Below, one piece after another: positions 1-10,100 of a stretch of DNA of 43,441 bases (its first letter is position 1; the number at the start of each line of letters is the position of its first letter). Under the pieces are notes generated by a model. It was given only the letters and a program-made list of their open reading frames with translations. It was not told the origin of the DNA and searched no databases. The stretch is taken from positions 1-43,441 of the forward strand of contig JALFFZ010000079.1 of NCBI GenBank assembly GCA_022777585.1, in the 5' to 3' direction. This stretch comes from Bacteroidales bacterium. GTDB lineage: Bacteria; Bacteroidota; Bacteroidia; Bacteroidales; UBA932. A program made the position numbers and the translations under genes.

Positions 1-161
1 CCTCAAGTCGCATCGTGGGGTAAGGGGATGGTGGCTACATATTGATGTTGTGCTGTTGCTTTTTACTGAAAGCTGCTACTAACGACTCATAAATCTACCC
101 TTAATCGTGTATTGGATGATAGTTGCGGATTTTAGGTATAATAATTTAATCTAGGATTAAG

Positions 162-2336
162 ATGATAGATTATATACAAATAGGAATAGAGAAAGGACTT
201 ATTTCCCTCAACGAGGATAAGTCTCGAATTAAATATATATGGCAAAAGAAAGAGCGCAATTATAATGATCCCGAAGAAAAGGTACAAGCATTAACTTTTC
301 TTCAGTTGATACTTGACTATAATTATCCAGTGTATCTTATTCGCTTGTTTGTGCCCGTAACGATGGGAAGCGAAGTTAAGGAGGCTGATATTGTTGTCTA
401 TGGTGATGAATTGTGCCTCAGTCCTTTAATCCTTGTTGAATGTAAAAAACAGGAAGTAAGTGAGGCTGAGTTTCAACAGGCCATCAATCAAGCATATAGT
501 TATGCATTTGCTTTGCCTGGTGAGGTGAAATATGTTTGGGTAACCTCTGGTATTAAGAATGAATATTTTGAAGTTGACAAGACTCAAAATACGCGTAATC
601 AGCTTCCTGATATACCACAGTATGGTGTTCAAGAAATAGCTAACTACAAGTATGTTTATGGTGCAGAACATCTTCCGAAAGAAGACGGAAAACAGCGTTT
701 TTTTGATTTGTCTATTATTGACCAAGCAGATTTGACACGTCGTTTTAAACAAGCTCATGAAGCATTATGGGCAGGGGGCCAGTTGAATCCATCTGAAGCT
801 TTTGATGAACTTGATAAGCTCATATTTTGCAAGATCTGGGATGAACGCAAGCCAAGAAAGATGGGTGAACCATACGATTTCCAAATCATAACAATATCAA
901 AGAAAGAAGAAAAGGACGAGCACAAACGCAGGCTTAAAGAAAATGACAATCTGTATAACAGGGTAAAAGCTCTTTATGAAGAAGGTCGAAAGCGTGATGC
1001 AGAAGTGTTTCGTGACAACATTCGATTAACTCCTGAGAAAATTAGGACTGTTGTGAGCTATCTTGAAAGTGTAAACCTTGGGGAAACAGATCTTGATAGT
1101 AAGGGACGTGCGTTTGAAACTTTTATGGGTTCATTCTTCCGCGGAAATTTCGGGCAATACTTTACACCTCGTGAAATTGTAAAATTCATTGTTGATGTGC
1201 TTCCTATTACGCATGATTCAAAAGTATTGGATACATCATGTGGTAGTGGCGGATTCTTGCTCTATGCTCTCAATAAAGTACGAAACGAAGCCACAGATTA
1301 TTATCCGAATTACAAGAATGATGCAAAGCAATATGCCAAGTGGTTCCCTTATTGGCATGACTTTGCTGAGAAGAACCTTTATGGTATAGAAATCAATGAG
1401 CAGATTTCACGTGCAGCCAAGATGAATATGATTATTCACGATGATGGTCATACAAATGTCATAACATCTGATGGACTGGTCTCTGATGCCACCATCAAAG
1501 AGCGTACAGGTAATAAAGGCTTCGAGTATGGAACATTTGATTTCATCATTACTAATCCACCTTTCGGAAGTAACATCCGGCAGACAGAACAGGCATACCT
1601 TAAAACCTATCAGTTAGGTAAAAAGGAAGAAGATTGGCTTGCGGTCAAAGCTAAGGCTGGTGATAATACCCGTGATGGACAACAAAGTGAGGTCCTATTC
1701 ATTGAGCAGGATTATTTGTTCTTAAAAGAAGGAGGAATGCTTGCCATTGTATTGCCTGATGGTATTCTTACAAATAGCAGTATGCAGTATGTGCGTACTC
1801 AATTGGAAGACTGGTTCCGTATCGTCGCTGTTGTGAGTATGCCACAAACAGCATTTACCGCAAATGGAGCAGGAGTAAAAAGTTCTGTTTTATTCCTAAA
1901 GAAATGGCCGAAGGATCATACGGAAGAACTTGAAAGCAAGAAGAAATCAATTGAGGCGAAGCTTCTGAAAGATGCTGACTACATTGCGAAAAGAGATCTC
2001 TGGGACAGGGAAATTAGGGAAAAACAGAAAGAAAAAGTTAACTCGATGAAGTCGCGCGATTTAAAGTCAGCTACTGCTATTAAGCAAACTCAAGCTTACA
2101 AAGACTGGAACGCAGAGTTGTTGGCTGAATATGCAGCTAAGATTGACGATTTGAAGTCAAAGCTTACAGATAACTATCTTGAACGCAAACAGAAGGAACT
2201 TCCTGATTATCCTATTTTCATGGCAATAGCAGAAGATATAGGCTATGATGCAACAGGCAAGAAAACTGCGGTTAATGAGTTGGATATTATTGGTGAAGAA
2301 TTAAAAAAGTTCATTATTAGTTTGGATAGAATATGA
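162..2336 (+). CDS. Type I-like restriction-modification methylase (HsdM-like N6-adenine MTase) with N-terminal HSDR_N/PD-(D/E)xK-like domain
   Basis: MTase motifs FGQYFTPREIVKFIVD..VLDTSCGSGGFL (SAM binding) and NPPFGS (motif IV). N-terminus has EADIVVYGDELCLSPLILVECKKQEVSEAEFQQAINQAYSYA, which matches the D...ExK pattern of HSDR_N domains. Confidence 0.9.
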   Translation: MIDYIQIGIEKGLISLNEDKSRIKYIWQKKERNYNDPEEKVQALTFLQLILDYNYPVYLIRLFVPVTMGSEVKEADIVVYGDELCLSPLILVECKKQEVSEAEFQQAINQAYSYAFALPGEVKYVWVTSGIKNEYFEVDKTQNTRNQLPDIPQYGVQEIANYKYVYGAEHLPKEDGKQRFFDLSIIDQADLTRRFKQAHEALWAGGQLNPSEAFDELDKLIFCKIWDERKPRKMGEPYDFQIITISKKEEKDEHKRRLKENDNLYNRVKALYEEGRKRDAEVFRDNIRLTPEKIRTVVSYLESVNLGETDLDSKGRAFETFMGSFFRGNFGQYFTPREIVKFIVDVLPITHDSKVLDTSCGSGGFLLYALNKVRNEATDYYPNYKNDAKQYAKWFPYWHDFAEKNLYGIEINEQISRAAKMNMIIHDDGHTNVITSDGLVSDATIKERTGNKGFEYGTFDFIITNPPFGSNIRQTEQAYLKTYQLGKKEEDWLAVKAKAGDNTRDGQQSEVLFIEQDYLFLKEGGMLAIVLPDGILTNSSMQYVRTQLEDWFRIVAVVSMPQTAFTANGAGVKSSVLFLKKWPKDHTEELESKKKSIEAKLLKDADYIAKRDLWDREIREKQKEKVNSMKSRDLKSATAIKQTQAYKDWNAELLAEYAAKIDDLKSKLTDNYLERKQKELPDYPIFMAIAEDIGYDATGKKTAVNELDIIGEELKKFIISLDRI

Positions 2337-3853
2337 AACTAACAGGAATTATTGAGGATGTATTTCGTGGCGTAACAATCTTTCGAGGTTACGCTACATT
2401 AAAAACTTTAGCGAGATTATCTGCCTCTACTAGTTATCAAAGAGACAAAGACCCAGACAGAATAGATGCAATCAAAGATTACATCTCAAATTCATCATAT
2501 GTGTTCTATCCTGAATTAATTCTAGGTTGGCAATTGGATAATCCTGACGCTATTCGAATTATTAAAGAAGAAGAAAACACGAGTAGTGTTTCTTTGAATA
2601 ATGGTATTAAGATTAAAAAGGCAAAATTCAAATTTAAAAGTTTGCCTCTGGGTGAAGAGCCAAAAACAAAAGTAGTTACAATTGAAATTCCAGACTCCAT
2701 CAATGAGTCAATTTTTAATCGCATTGATGGCAATCATCGTTTATCCGTTGTAGATAAAATTAAAGACGAAACAGGAACATACGACAGCGAAATATGTAAT
2801 CAGATAGTTCCTTTCAGTCTGATCATCCAGAACAAATCCAACGATGCGAACAAATTTGAATCTGCATATTTCTATTTGATCAATTCCAAGGCAAAGGCAT
2901 TGACCACAGAAGAAAATCTGAAAGCAATCTTTAAAGCCGATTTTTCAGATATAGAGAAAGAATTACTTTTATCCATAGATAAGCCTCAAATAGATTGTAT
3001 ACAGTACATTTCCGAATATCTAAAGGGAAATCCTATAGACTTTGTACAAGATAAAGAAATTTTCGACTCAGAGATTTACACTTTTTCATGTAAACTTGCA
3101 AAAATAGTTGCAAATACACTAAGTAATTTTAGTGACGACAAAAAAGTCGAATTGCTTTATTCAATTAAATATATCAATAGCATATTTATCACAAGAAAGA
3201 TAAAAACCGATAATCGTGAAGTTTTTCTTGCACTCGTTATTGTTCATTATGCCCAAAACGACATTTTTGATAAATTTGTAGAATGGATCAACACAAATGA
3301 TGTTGGAACTATTGAAAATTTGGATTGTGAACACATTATTCAACTTTTCGATACTCTTCACAAACAGACTTCTTATAAGGTCTTTGTTGCAGTTCCATAT
3401 ATATCATTTAAGAGGGTTAATGAATATAATAAGCTTTTTAAGGAAGTTTTAAGTGATATCTCAAAAAAGATTGGGTTTGGATTAGAATTAATACCCATCA
3501 TGAGATTTAGAGGAGAATCCCAAAGGATTGACCAACGCTTAATTAATTGCATTAAAGAATGCGATATTTTCATAGGAGATTTGTCGACTGTAAATGATAA
3601 TGTTATCTTTGAAGTGGGATTAGCAGAAGGGTGTGGGAAGAAAATCCTTTTAATTAAGGCTGAAGAAGATACAGACCGCATTCTTTTTGATCAAGCGACC
3701 GTTCTTGACAAAGGTAAGATAGTGCCATTTGACATGGACAAACTACAATATATACCGTATTCAAATTCGGGTTATTATAATGATATAAAAAATATCATTA
3801 GAAATAACATCCCAGTTATTGTTGAACAATTAAGAAACGAAGGTCATGTATAA
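2333..3853 (+). CDS. DGQHR/DndB-like domain protein with C-terminal nucleoside 2-deoxyribosyltransferase/TIR-like domain
   Basis: N-terminal half: STSYQRDKDPDRIDAIKDYI..YPELIL..NRIDGNHRLSVVDKI..FYLINSKAKALTTEE, a DGQHR/DndB-type pattern. C-terminal: YKVFVAVPYISFKRVNEYNKLFKEVL...CDIFIGDLSTVNDNVIFEVGLAEGCGKKILLIKAE, a deoxyribosyltransferase/TIR-like Rossmann pattern. 4-bp ATGA overlap with the upstream gene and 8-bp overlap with hsdS. Confidence 0.75.
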   Translation: MKLTGIIEDVFRGVTIFRGYATLKTLARLSASTSYQRDKDPDRIDAIKDYISNSSYVFYPELILGWQLDNPDAIRIIKEEENTSSVSLNNGIKIKKAKFKFKSLPLGEEPKTKVVTIEIPDSINESIFNRIDGNHRLSVVDKIKDETGTYDSEICNQIVPFSLIIQNKSNDANKFESAYFYLINSKAKALTTEENLKAIFKADFSDIEKELLLSIDKPQIDCIQYISEYLKGNPIDFVQDKEIFDSEIYTFSCKLAKIVANTLSNFSDDKKVELLYSIKYINSIFITRKIKTDNREVFLALVIVHYAQNDIFDKFVEWINTNDVGTIENLDCEHIIQLFDTLHKQTSYKVFVAVPYISFKRVNEYNKLFKEVLSDISKKIGFGLELIPIMRFRGESQRIDQRLINCIKECDIFIGDLSTVNDNVIFEVGLAEGCGKKILLIKAEEDTDRILFDQATVLDKGKIVPFDMDKLQYIPYSNSGYYNDIKNIIRNNIPVIVEQLRNEGHV

Positions 3854-5240
3854 TGTTCCTCAACATATAGATAACAACAAAGTCTTCATCCTTCAACGGT
3901 CAGAGATAGAAGGACGTCTTGATCCTAAGATGGCTTTATATAATCGTAAAGTCTTGCACTCATTGTACCCAAAGGTGAGATTGAAAGATGTACTTTTATG
4001 TAAACCGCAGTATGGAGCAAGTGAGTCTGGATTCCCAAGAAGTTCGAGGGAAGAACCTCGTTATATAAGAATTACAGATATAGACGAGAATGGATTGATT
4101 TCTTATAACGAATTGGGGGCAACAGCAAAGAATATTGAAGATAAATACATTCTTGGTGAGAAAGACATTTTAATTGCAAGAAGTGGAGCTACCGTAGGAA
4201 AGGCATACATTCATAAGTCTGCTCCTTATGCTTGCTTTTTTGCAGGTTATCTTATTCGTTTTATTATCAATACGAATAAAGCACTTCCGGAATACATATT
4301 CACTTACACACAACTTAACCCTTACAAAGAGTGGGTTAATGCAATCCAGCGTCCAAGTGGCCAACCCAATATTAATTCTGAAGAATATCAATCTCTTGAA
4401 ATACCTCTACCCAACATAGAGAAACAACAAGTAATAGTTGATCTAATCAAGTCTGCATATTTGCGAAAGAAACAAAAGGAATCCGAAGCCCAACAGCTTT
4501 TGGATAGCATTGACACATATATACTCAACGAGCTTGGAATAACTCTACCGAAAATCAAGACAGATTTAAAGAATAGAATATTCAATGTGAATAGAAGCGA
4601 ACTTGAAGAAAGATTAGATCCAACTGTTTACAAAGATGGTGTTAAACTCTGTTCAAATAATTATGATAATGTGAAGTTGTCTAGTGTTGCATATGTTAAT
4701 CCTACAGGGACGTTTAAGGGAAAAGATATTGAGACCCCAATATCTTTTATACCTATGGAGTCTATAGATGAAATCTATTCAGAAGTAAGCAAACTCGAAG
4801 ACACAACGATAGAAAATGCATCAGGTTTCACTAAATTCAAAGAGGGGGACTTGCTTTGGGCAAAGATAACCCCTTGTATGCAGAATGGAAAGTCAGCCAT
4901 AGCCAAAAACTTGACAAATGGCTTGGGATGTGGCTCAACAGAGTTCTTTGTCATGCGTCCTAAAGATGAACGACTTGCAATAGAATATCTTCACGTAATT
5001 CTTCACATGAAGTGTGTAAGAGAAACAGCGATGCTTTACTTCGGCGGTTCTGCTGGACAACAACGTGTTTCATCTGCATTTCTTGAGAATTTTAATTTGC
5101 CTCTTCCTCCAAAAGATAAGCAGATTGAGATAGCGAACCATGTTTATACTATACGCCAAAAAGCAAAAGCCTTACAAGAAGAAGGCAAAGTCTTATTGGA
5201 GGAAGCAAAAAGAAAAGTAGAATCAATGATAATTGGATAA
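3846..5240 (+). CDS. Type I restriction-modification specificity subunit (HsdS), two target recognition domains
   Basis: Two TRD-like halves, each introduced by a related segment (VFILQRSEIEGRLDPKM and IFNVNRSELEERLDPTV). IPLPNIEKQQVIVDLIKSAYLRKKQ and LPLPPKDKQIEIANHVYTIRQKAKAL are typical S-subunit spacer helices. Confidence 0.93.
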   Translation: MYNVPQHIDNNKVFILQRSEIEGRLDPKMALYNRKVLHSLYPKVRLKDVLLCKPQYGASESGFPRSSREEPRYIRITDIDENGLISYNELGATAKNIEDKYILGEKDILIARSGATVGKAYIHKSAPYACFFAGYLIRFIINTNKALPEYIFTYTQLNPYKEWVNAIQRPSGQPNINSEEYQSLEIPLPNIEKQQVIVDLIKSAYLRKKQKESEAQQLLDSIDTYILNELGITLPKIKTDLKNRIFNVNRSELEERLDPTVYKDGVKLCSNNYDNVKLSSVAYVNPTGTFKGKDIETPISFIPMESIDEIYSEVSKLEDTTIENASGFTKFKEGDLLWAKITPCMQNGKSAIAKNLTNGLGCGSTEFFVMRPKDERLAIEYLHVILHMKCVRETAMLYFGGSAGQQRVSSAFLENFNLPLPPKDKQIEIANHVYTIRQKAKALQEEGKVLLEEAKRKVESMIIG

Positions 5241-5243
5241 CAA

Positions 5244-5630
5244 ATGGAACCAGAAATAGTAAAGACAACAATAACGCCATTAAAGGATTTACTTCCAGAA
5301 ATATATGGAGATGCTTTAAAACCAGGAATGAAAGCAGTTGGCCATGCTATCGGAGATGCACTAGAGATGTGCTTACTCCCTATAACAGCTATGGGATATG
5401 TACCAAAGTTAGCAAAAAAGTGTTTAGACAAACATCTTAAAACATTTGAACAGAAACTGAATAAAATACCAGAGGACAAGAAAACAGATATTCATCCGCA
5501 GATATCAATTCCTGTTATTCAGAAATTATTATATACAACAAATGACACTATTGCAGAACTTTTTATATACATGGAATCTTACCTAACTTGGCCAGACGGT
5601 ATAGTGTACTGCGCTCAACTCCGTTTATAG
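5244..5630 (+). pseudogene. DUF4393 (Abi-alpha-like) protein, 3'-truncated
   Basis: LKDLLPEIYGDALKPGMKAVGHAIGDALEMCLLPITAMGYVPKLAKKCLDKHLKTFEQKLNKIPEDKKTDIHPQISIPVIQKLLYTTNDTIAELFI is DUF4393-like. After ELFI the sequence becomes the antisense of the convergent HTH gene. Confidence 0.6.
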
Positions 5631-5844
5631 CAACAACTTGGCGAGCTGTCAGGTACTCTCGGATGTCAGGCACGTTCTGCGCATATGTAACAAATAAGGC
5701 TTCTTTCTTCTCTTTGTCCTTCTTACGCTTGTTTGCTACTTTGCTGCACTTCGGAGAGCAGTAAACGCTGTCTAACGTCTTAATAATAAAGACTTTGCCA
5801 CAAATCGGGCACTTTCTCTTGATTTCAATTCCTAAATTTGCCAT
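5563..5844 (-). pseudogene. Zn-finger plus helix-turn-helix/excisionase-like protein, C-terminally truncated
   Basis: CPICGKVFIIKTLDSVYCSPKCSKVANKRKKDKEKKEALF zinc-binding N-terminus, then DIREYLTARQVVAINGVERSTLYRLAKLGKIPCI (HTH_17-like). Ends abruptly at GKIP. Confidence 0.65.
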
Positions 5845-5998
5845 GTCTTCTACTTGTAAGTTTTACTAAGTCCTATATGTATGTTTAAGTATGTTTATGT
5901 CCAACCTTATCTACCATTAAGTCTTGCTACAAGTATGTAACAAAAAAGCCGTAAAAAAGGGGGAATAAGCACATAGAAAACATAATCCCATAAAAAAC

Positions 5999-6033
5999 AA
6001 ATGGCGTGTAACTCATTGAGCTACACGCCATTT
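5999..6033. terminator. Perfect 12-bp inverted repeat with 11-nt loop (terminator-like hairpin)
   Basis: AAATGGCGTGTA-actcattgagc-TACACGCCATTT. Confidence 0.6.
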
Positions 6034-6066
6034 GATAGTGTTTTGTTATGTCTTTACTTATGTGTC

Positions 6067-7197
6067 TCATTTGACCTCCACAAACTTGAATTCCGGGAGT
6101 CCCCTCGCTGCCGAGAATGCATCAAAATCATACTTGTCCCAATTTCCGAGAAAACTCTTGATGTCAGCTCCCCAGGTATGTTCGGCAATCATTCCCAGCC
6201 GGACGGCGAAGTCCACGGCAGTCCGGGAATACGGTTCAATGTCACCTTTTCTCAACCATTGTGAGAAAAGACGTCCAAGCGCCCTGAATTCCGCCATCCG
6301 CAGAGGAGAACTGCCATATCCATAAATCCAGGTATCGCCGATTTCCGATTCCAATATGGGGAGCATTGATTTCTCAGCCGACAGAATCTCAACCACACGG
6401 TTCAGCGAAGACGCCTCAATCCTGGCATTCGGATAACGCGACCTGAGTCTGCGGTATATATCCCTGACCTGTCCGACTGTATGAGGTCCGTGATTGTCAT
6501 TGGTAAAATTGATAAAGAGAGCAGTCTCGCCATCCGGAAGAATGATATCTTCGCCGTAACCCTTCTGATATATGAGGATTATTTCCTTCCCGGAGACATC
6601 GCGCCAAAGACATATCGGGGGAATCTCAGGAACGGAAGCTGCCGGATTTGACCCGATGTGAAGAAGTTCAATGCCGGCATCAGCCAAAATCGGGACAATC
6701 CCCCTGGTATGGCCCGGGACATCGGTCATCTTCGCAGAAATCGTCTTTTTGCCAAACCTTTCATCAAGCCTCTTTGAAAGATAAAGAGACTATTCGAACA
6801 TATCCCTGTTCATAGACTCGGACTCAACGGTATAAGGGACACCGTTCCACACGATGTCCCCATTTTCAACTGCCGTCTCAAATGTCCTGAGGGATTCCCC
6901 GTCCGCCTGTTTCAGATATGCATCCACTAGCCAGGAACCCATTGTCCACACGTATCTTTCTTCTCCTCCGCTTTCACGAAGGCTTTTGGCCACCTCAATC
7001 GCCTTCGGAATGAATTCCTCAATATATCTCTTCTCAACATTGGAATTCAAATCTGTAAAACCGATATCAAGATGTGTCTTGAATACGACAACGACATTCT
7101 TTACATCTTTGTCGGCTGCTCCGGCATTGACGAAAGCCAAAGTGAGAACCATCAGGCAGAGCATCGCACGAAACCCTGCACCAAATAACCTCAGCAT
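6067..7197 (-). pseudogene. GH38/DUF5054-like alpha-mannosidase-family protein, interrupted by in-frame TAG and probably 3'-truncated
   Basis: One frame reads MLRLFGAG..VVVFKTHLDIGFTDL..SESMNRDMFE*SLYLSKRLDERFGKKTISAKMTDVPGHTRGIVPILADAGIELLHIG... The TAG at 6790-6792 is the only interruption. Stops at EFKFVEVK without the usual C-terminal beta domains. Confidence 0.75.
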
Positions 7198-7199
7198 TT

Positions 7200-10100
7200 T
7201 CAAAGTTCAATCTTTACAAACACATTACCTTTCGGAGCTACCTCCGCCCTGCCTTCCACAGACTCCTCGAGCACATTCACAAAGCTGTATGGCAGAAGTT
7301 TGCCGTCAACACCTGTAATCTTCAGTTCAGTAGGTCTGCCATCAGTCTCCACTATGTTCAGAATCACTGACTTGCCCCCGAAACGGGAAGGCCAGCAGGA
7401 TGCAACGGTAAGGTTAGGAGCCTCCACATTGATGAATGATCTTTCCCGTGGATTCCTTACGTAAGCCGATGTCTTGCTTGAAGGCATAACCCTGGCATAT
7501 ACAGGAACCCTGTTGCTGCGGCCGAACTCAGTCGCTGCCGAGTTTGAAGAATCCGTAGTGGAAGTCAGCGCATAAGACCACCTGAGTTCACCTTCCTGTG
7601 AAGCACGGAAGTTGGTAGTCCAATAATTATTCATTACCCAGGAATAAATATGCTGCTTCTCGTGCTTATGGACAAGACGGTACGGATCATTGAGGAGCTC
7701 GCCCATCATAAACAGCGGAATTTCATCGGAGCTGACTATGACCTGGCTCCCGGCATTTCTCGCAGCAACATAATTCTGCACCGTGTTCCAGCCTGCAGAA
7801 GTGCGCGGAATCTGGTTTTCCCCGGCACAGACTGTGCCGCCCGGAACATCGAAATAAAGCTTTCCGTCCGGAAGTTCAACAGGGAATGCGACATAGATGC
7901 CCGACGGATCAGTCTCCGGAAGTCTCTGCAGGGAATATGAGAACTCAATCCTCTTGACATCATTGAAGAGACGCACCTCAACCCTGACTCCGGCATCTGA
8001 ACAACCGCGGAGCTTGCCCTTATAGTTGACTGATGTATAAATAGAGCCCTCCGATATGCCGGTAAACCGCACATTGGTCAGTCCCTCCCTGGAATATTTC
8101 TCAAACACCTTCCTTTCCATCTGGTGTCTGTCACCCTCAAGAGACTCGTAAATTACGGCACCCGCCGTCCATTCACAGGACTGGTCTATGAGCTCGGCAC
8201 CAGTTTCCTTGTCAATGATGGACGAAACACCACCTCGGTCGCCGTCAAAAGCGAGAGTGTAGAATTCGTTGCCAATCTCAATTTCCCCTGAGACACTCTT
8301 CCAATGCGGATTGACTGCATTTCCACCCTCTACCACAAGTTCGTATGTCCGATAGCCCATGGCAGGAATATCCTCCGCAAGAATAGCATAATACCTTCCT
8401 TCACTCCTGGAATTCAAAGGCTGCCATTTCAGCTTTCTTCCGTCCTCATCAACAATTGAGAAATTCTTGTCTCTCGGGACGAGTTCATAGTCGATATAGA
8501 CCTTCACCAGCTCTGTACGCGGACGTGCCATCGCATTGAAGAAAGTAAGCGTAGGCCTCTCTCCCCTGTATAGTTTCCCCTGAAGACGTCCGGCAGCAGC
8601 CTCATACATCATCTGGGTATTCTTCAACGCATCCCATACATAGGAGCCTTTCTCGGCCCACTGAACCTGGGAATTCTCGCAGAGAGGATTCCTGATGCTC
8701 TCGGCGGCACCGAATGTATGCTCGTTGTAGAAAAGCAGGTTCTCATTGATTCTGTCAATTTCGGCAGTGGTGGAGAAAGGATAGGAATCCCCTTCAAACG
8801 CAGCCATGGAGAGCATTCCACCTATTGTAAGCATATCGGACTGGGTAGTCCTGGATGCGGCGGTCTCTCTTGCTGCAGAGCCGAATCCGTCGGTCCACCA
8901 GTCAGGATAGGCAGCCCTGTAAACCGGCAGATTGTCAGAATATTCACTGTCAACCCTGTCCAGGAACTCCCTGATGGTGGCATTCCTCAATTTCGGCCAG
9001 GCATAGTGGTCATTCCACCTTCTGATAAGGTTTGCCTCTCTCATTGAAGGAGGCGAGTTGTCAGTATAATATCCTGAATACTGGACAGATACAAGAGGGA
9101 TATCGTAGCCCCGGTGCTTGAGGGAGGATATGTATGAGAACACTCCGCTCTCAACGCCCTTGTCATCTTCCTTGTCAATGCCCCAGGCATTGGCTGTATT
9201 GTAATGATCCGACCTGTATGAAATCAAGCTGTTCCCGGATGGAGACTCCCATTTGTAGAGAGTAGGTCTGTCAAACGGAATGTCAGCCCTGTGTCCGTTG
9301 GAGCCCATTGTGAGATACTTGACACCTATTCCGGAAAGATAGTCGGCGAGACACCAGGCTACACCGTTCACGTCATTCTGCATTGCCGTCACAACAGGAA
9401 TACCCATTTCACGGAATGTCTTGATTGGGGAAAGGAATGTCTTGTAATTGTCCTCGCCTGAGAGTTCGGACATATTGAAGAACATAGCTGTAACCTCAAT
9501 CTGTCCGTTCCTTACGTAATGCAGGAATTTCTCAATTTGCTCCTGCGGTCTGGACTTCAGCCATTCCCTGACTGCCCAGGATGCCTCACAAGTCCATCTG
9601 AAACGGGAATCATCCGGATAGGACTCAGTGGCCTCACAATACTCGATGGCATAGTCAATGTAGCGGAGATGCTCGGTAAGTATCTCCGTCTGAGGTTTGG
9701 TGTATCCTATATCCGTATGAGTCTGCTGAACAAGATAAATCGTCCATTTATCGGCCGGAAGAATCCTCAGCGTTGTCTCCATCTTCTCCTTCCCGCAGAG
9801 GATGTCGATTTTCACATCTTTGTCCTGATACTGTTCCGGTATGGATATCTCTGCAGAATTGAGGCCTGGTGCCAGATCCACAGTTCCGATCTCAGACCCG
9901 TCGCAAAGGCATTTAGCCCTCACTGTCTTCTTTCCCCAGTTGACGGCTGAGACAATGACAGGGCTACGCAATTCCTTGCCGTCCTTGCCATAAACAAGGG
10001 CAGGAACAGATTTCACGGAAGCAAGTGACACACCGCCGCTTACCTTCGCAAGAGCAATCTTGCCGGAAGCCTCAAGCCTGATATCGTCAAGCACCGTCCA

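Noticed and set aside
1-161. Coding remnant or RNA gene at the window start
   Set aside because: Short sequence with no recognisable peptide, tRNA fold or repeat; cannot be supported.
2333-3360. ParB-type nuclease as the N-terminal domain of the 506-aa protein
   Set aside because: The DGNHR motif is also compatible with ParB, but the YQRD..R.. IKDYI, YFYLINSKAKAL and spacing fit DGQHR/DndB better. Not excluded without a profile search.
3846-5240. Phase-variable invertible hsdS locus
   Set aside because: The two internal repeat segments are similar at protein level but diverged in DNA, and I see no second hsdS copy, inverted repeat or invertase gene in the window.
6067-7197. Amber (TAG) recoding or selenocysteine-like readthrough in the GH38 gene
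   Set aside because: TAG serves as a normal stop elsewhere in the window (for example 38641), and the gene also looks 3'-truncated; a nonsense mutation is simpler.
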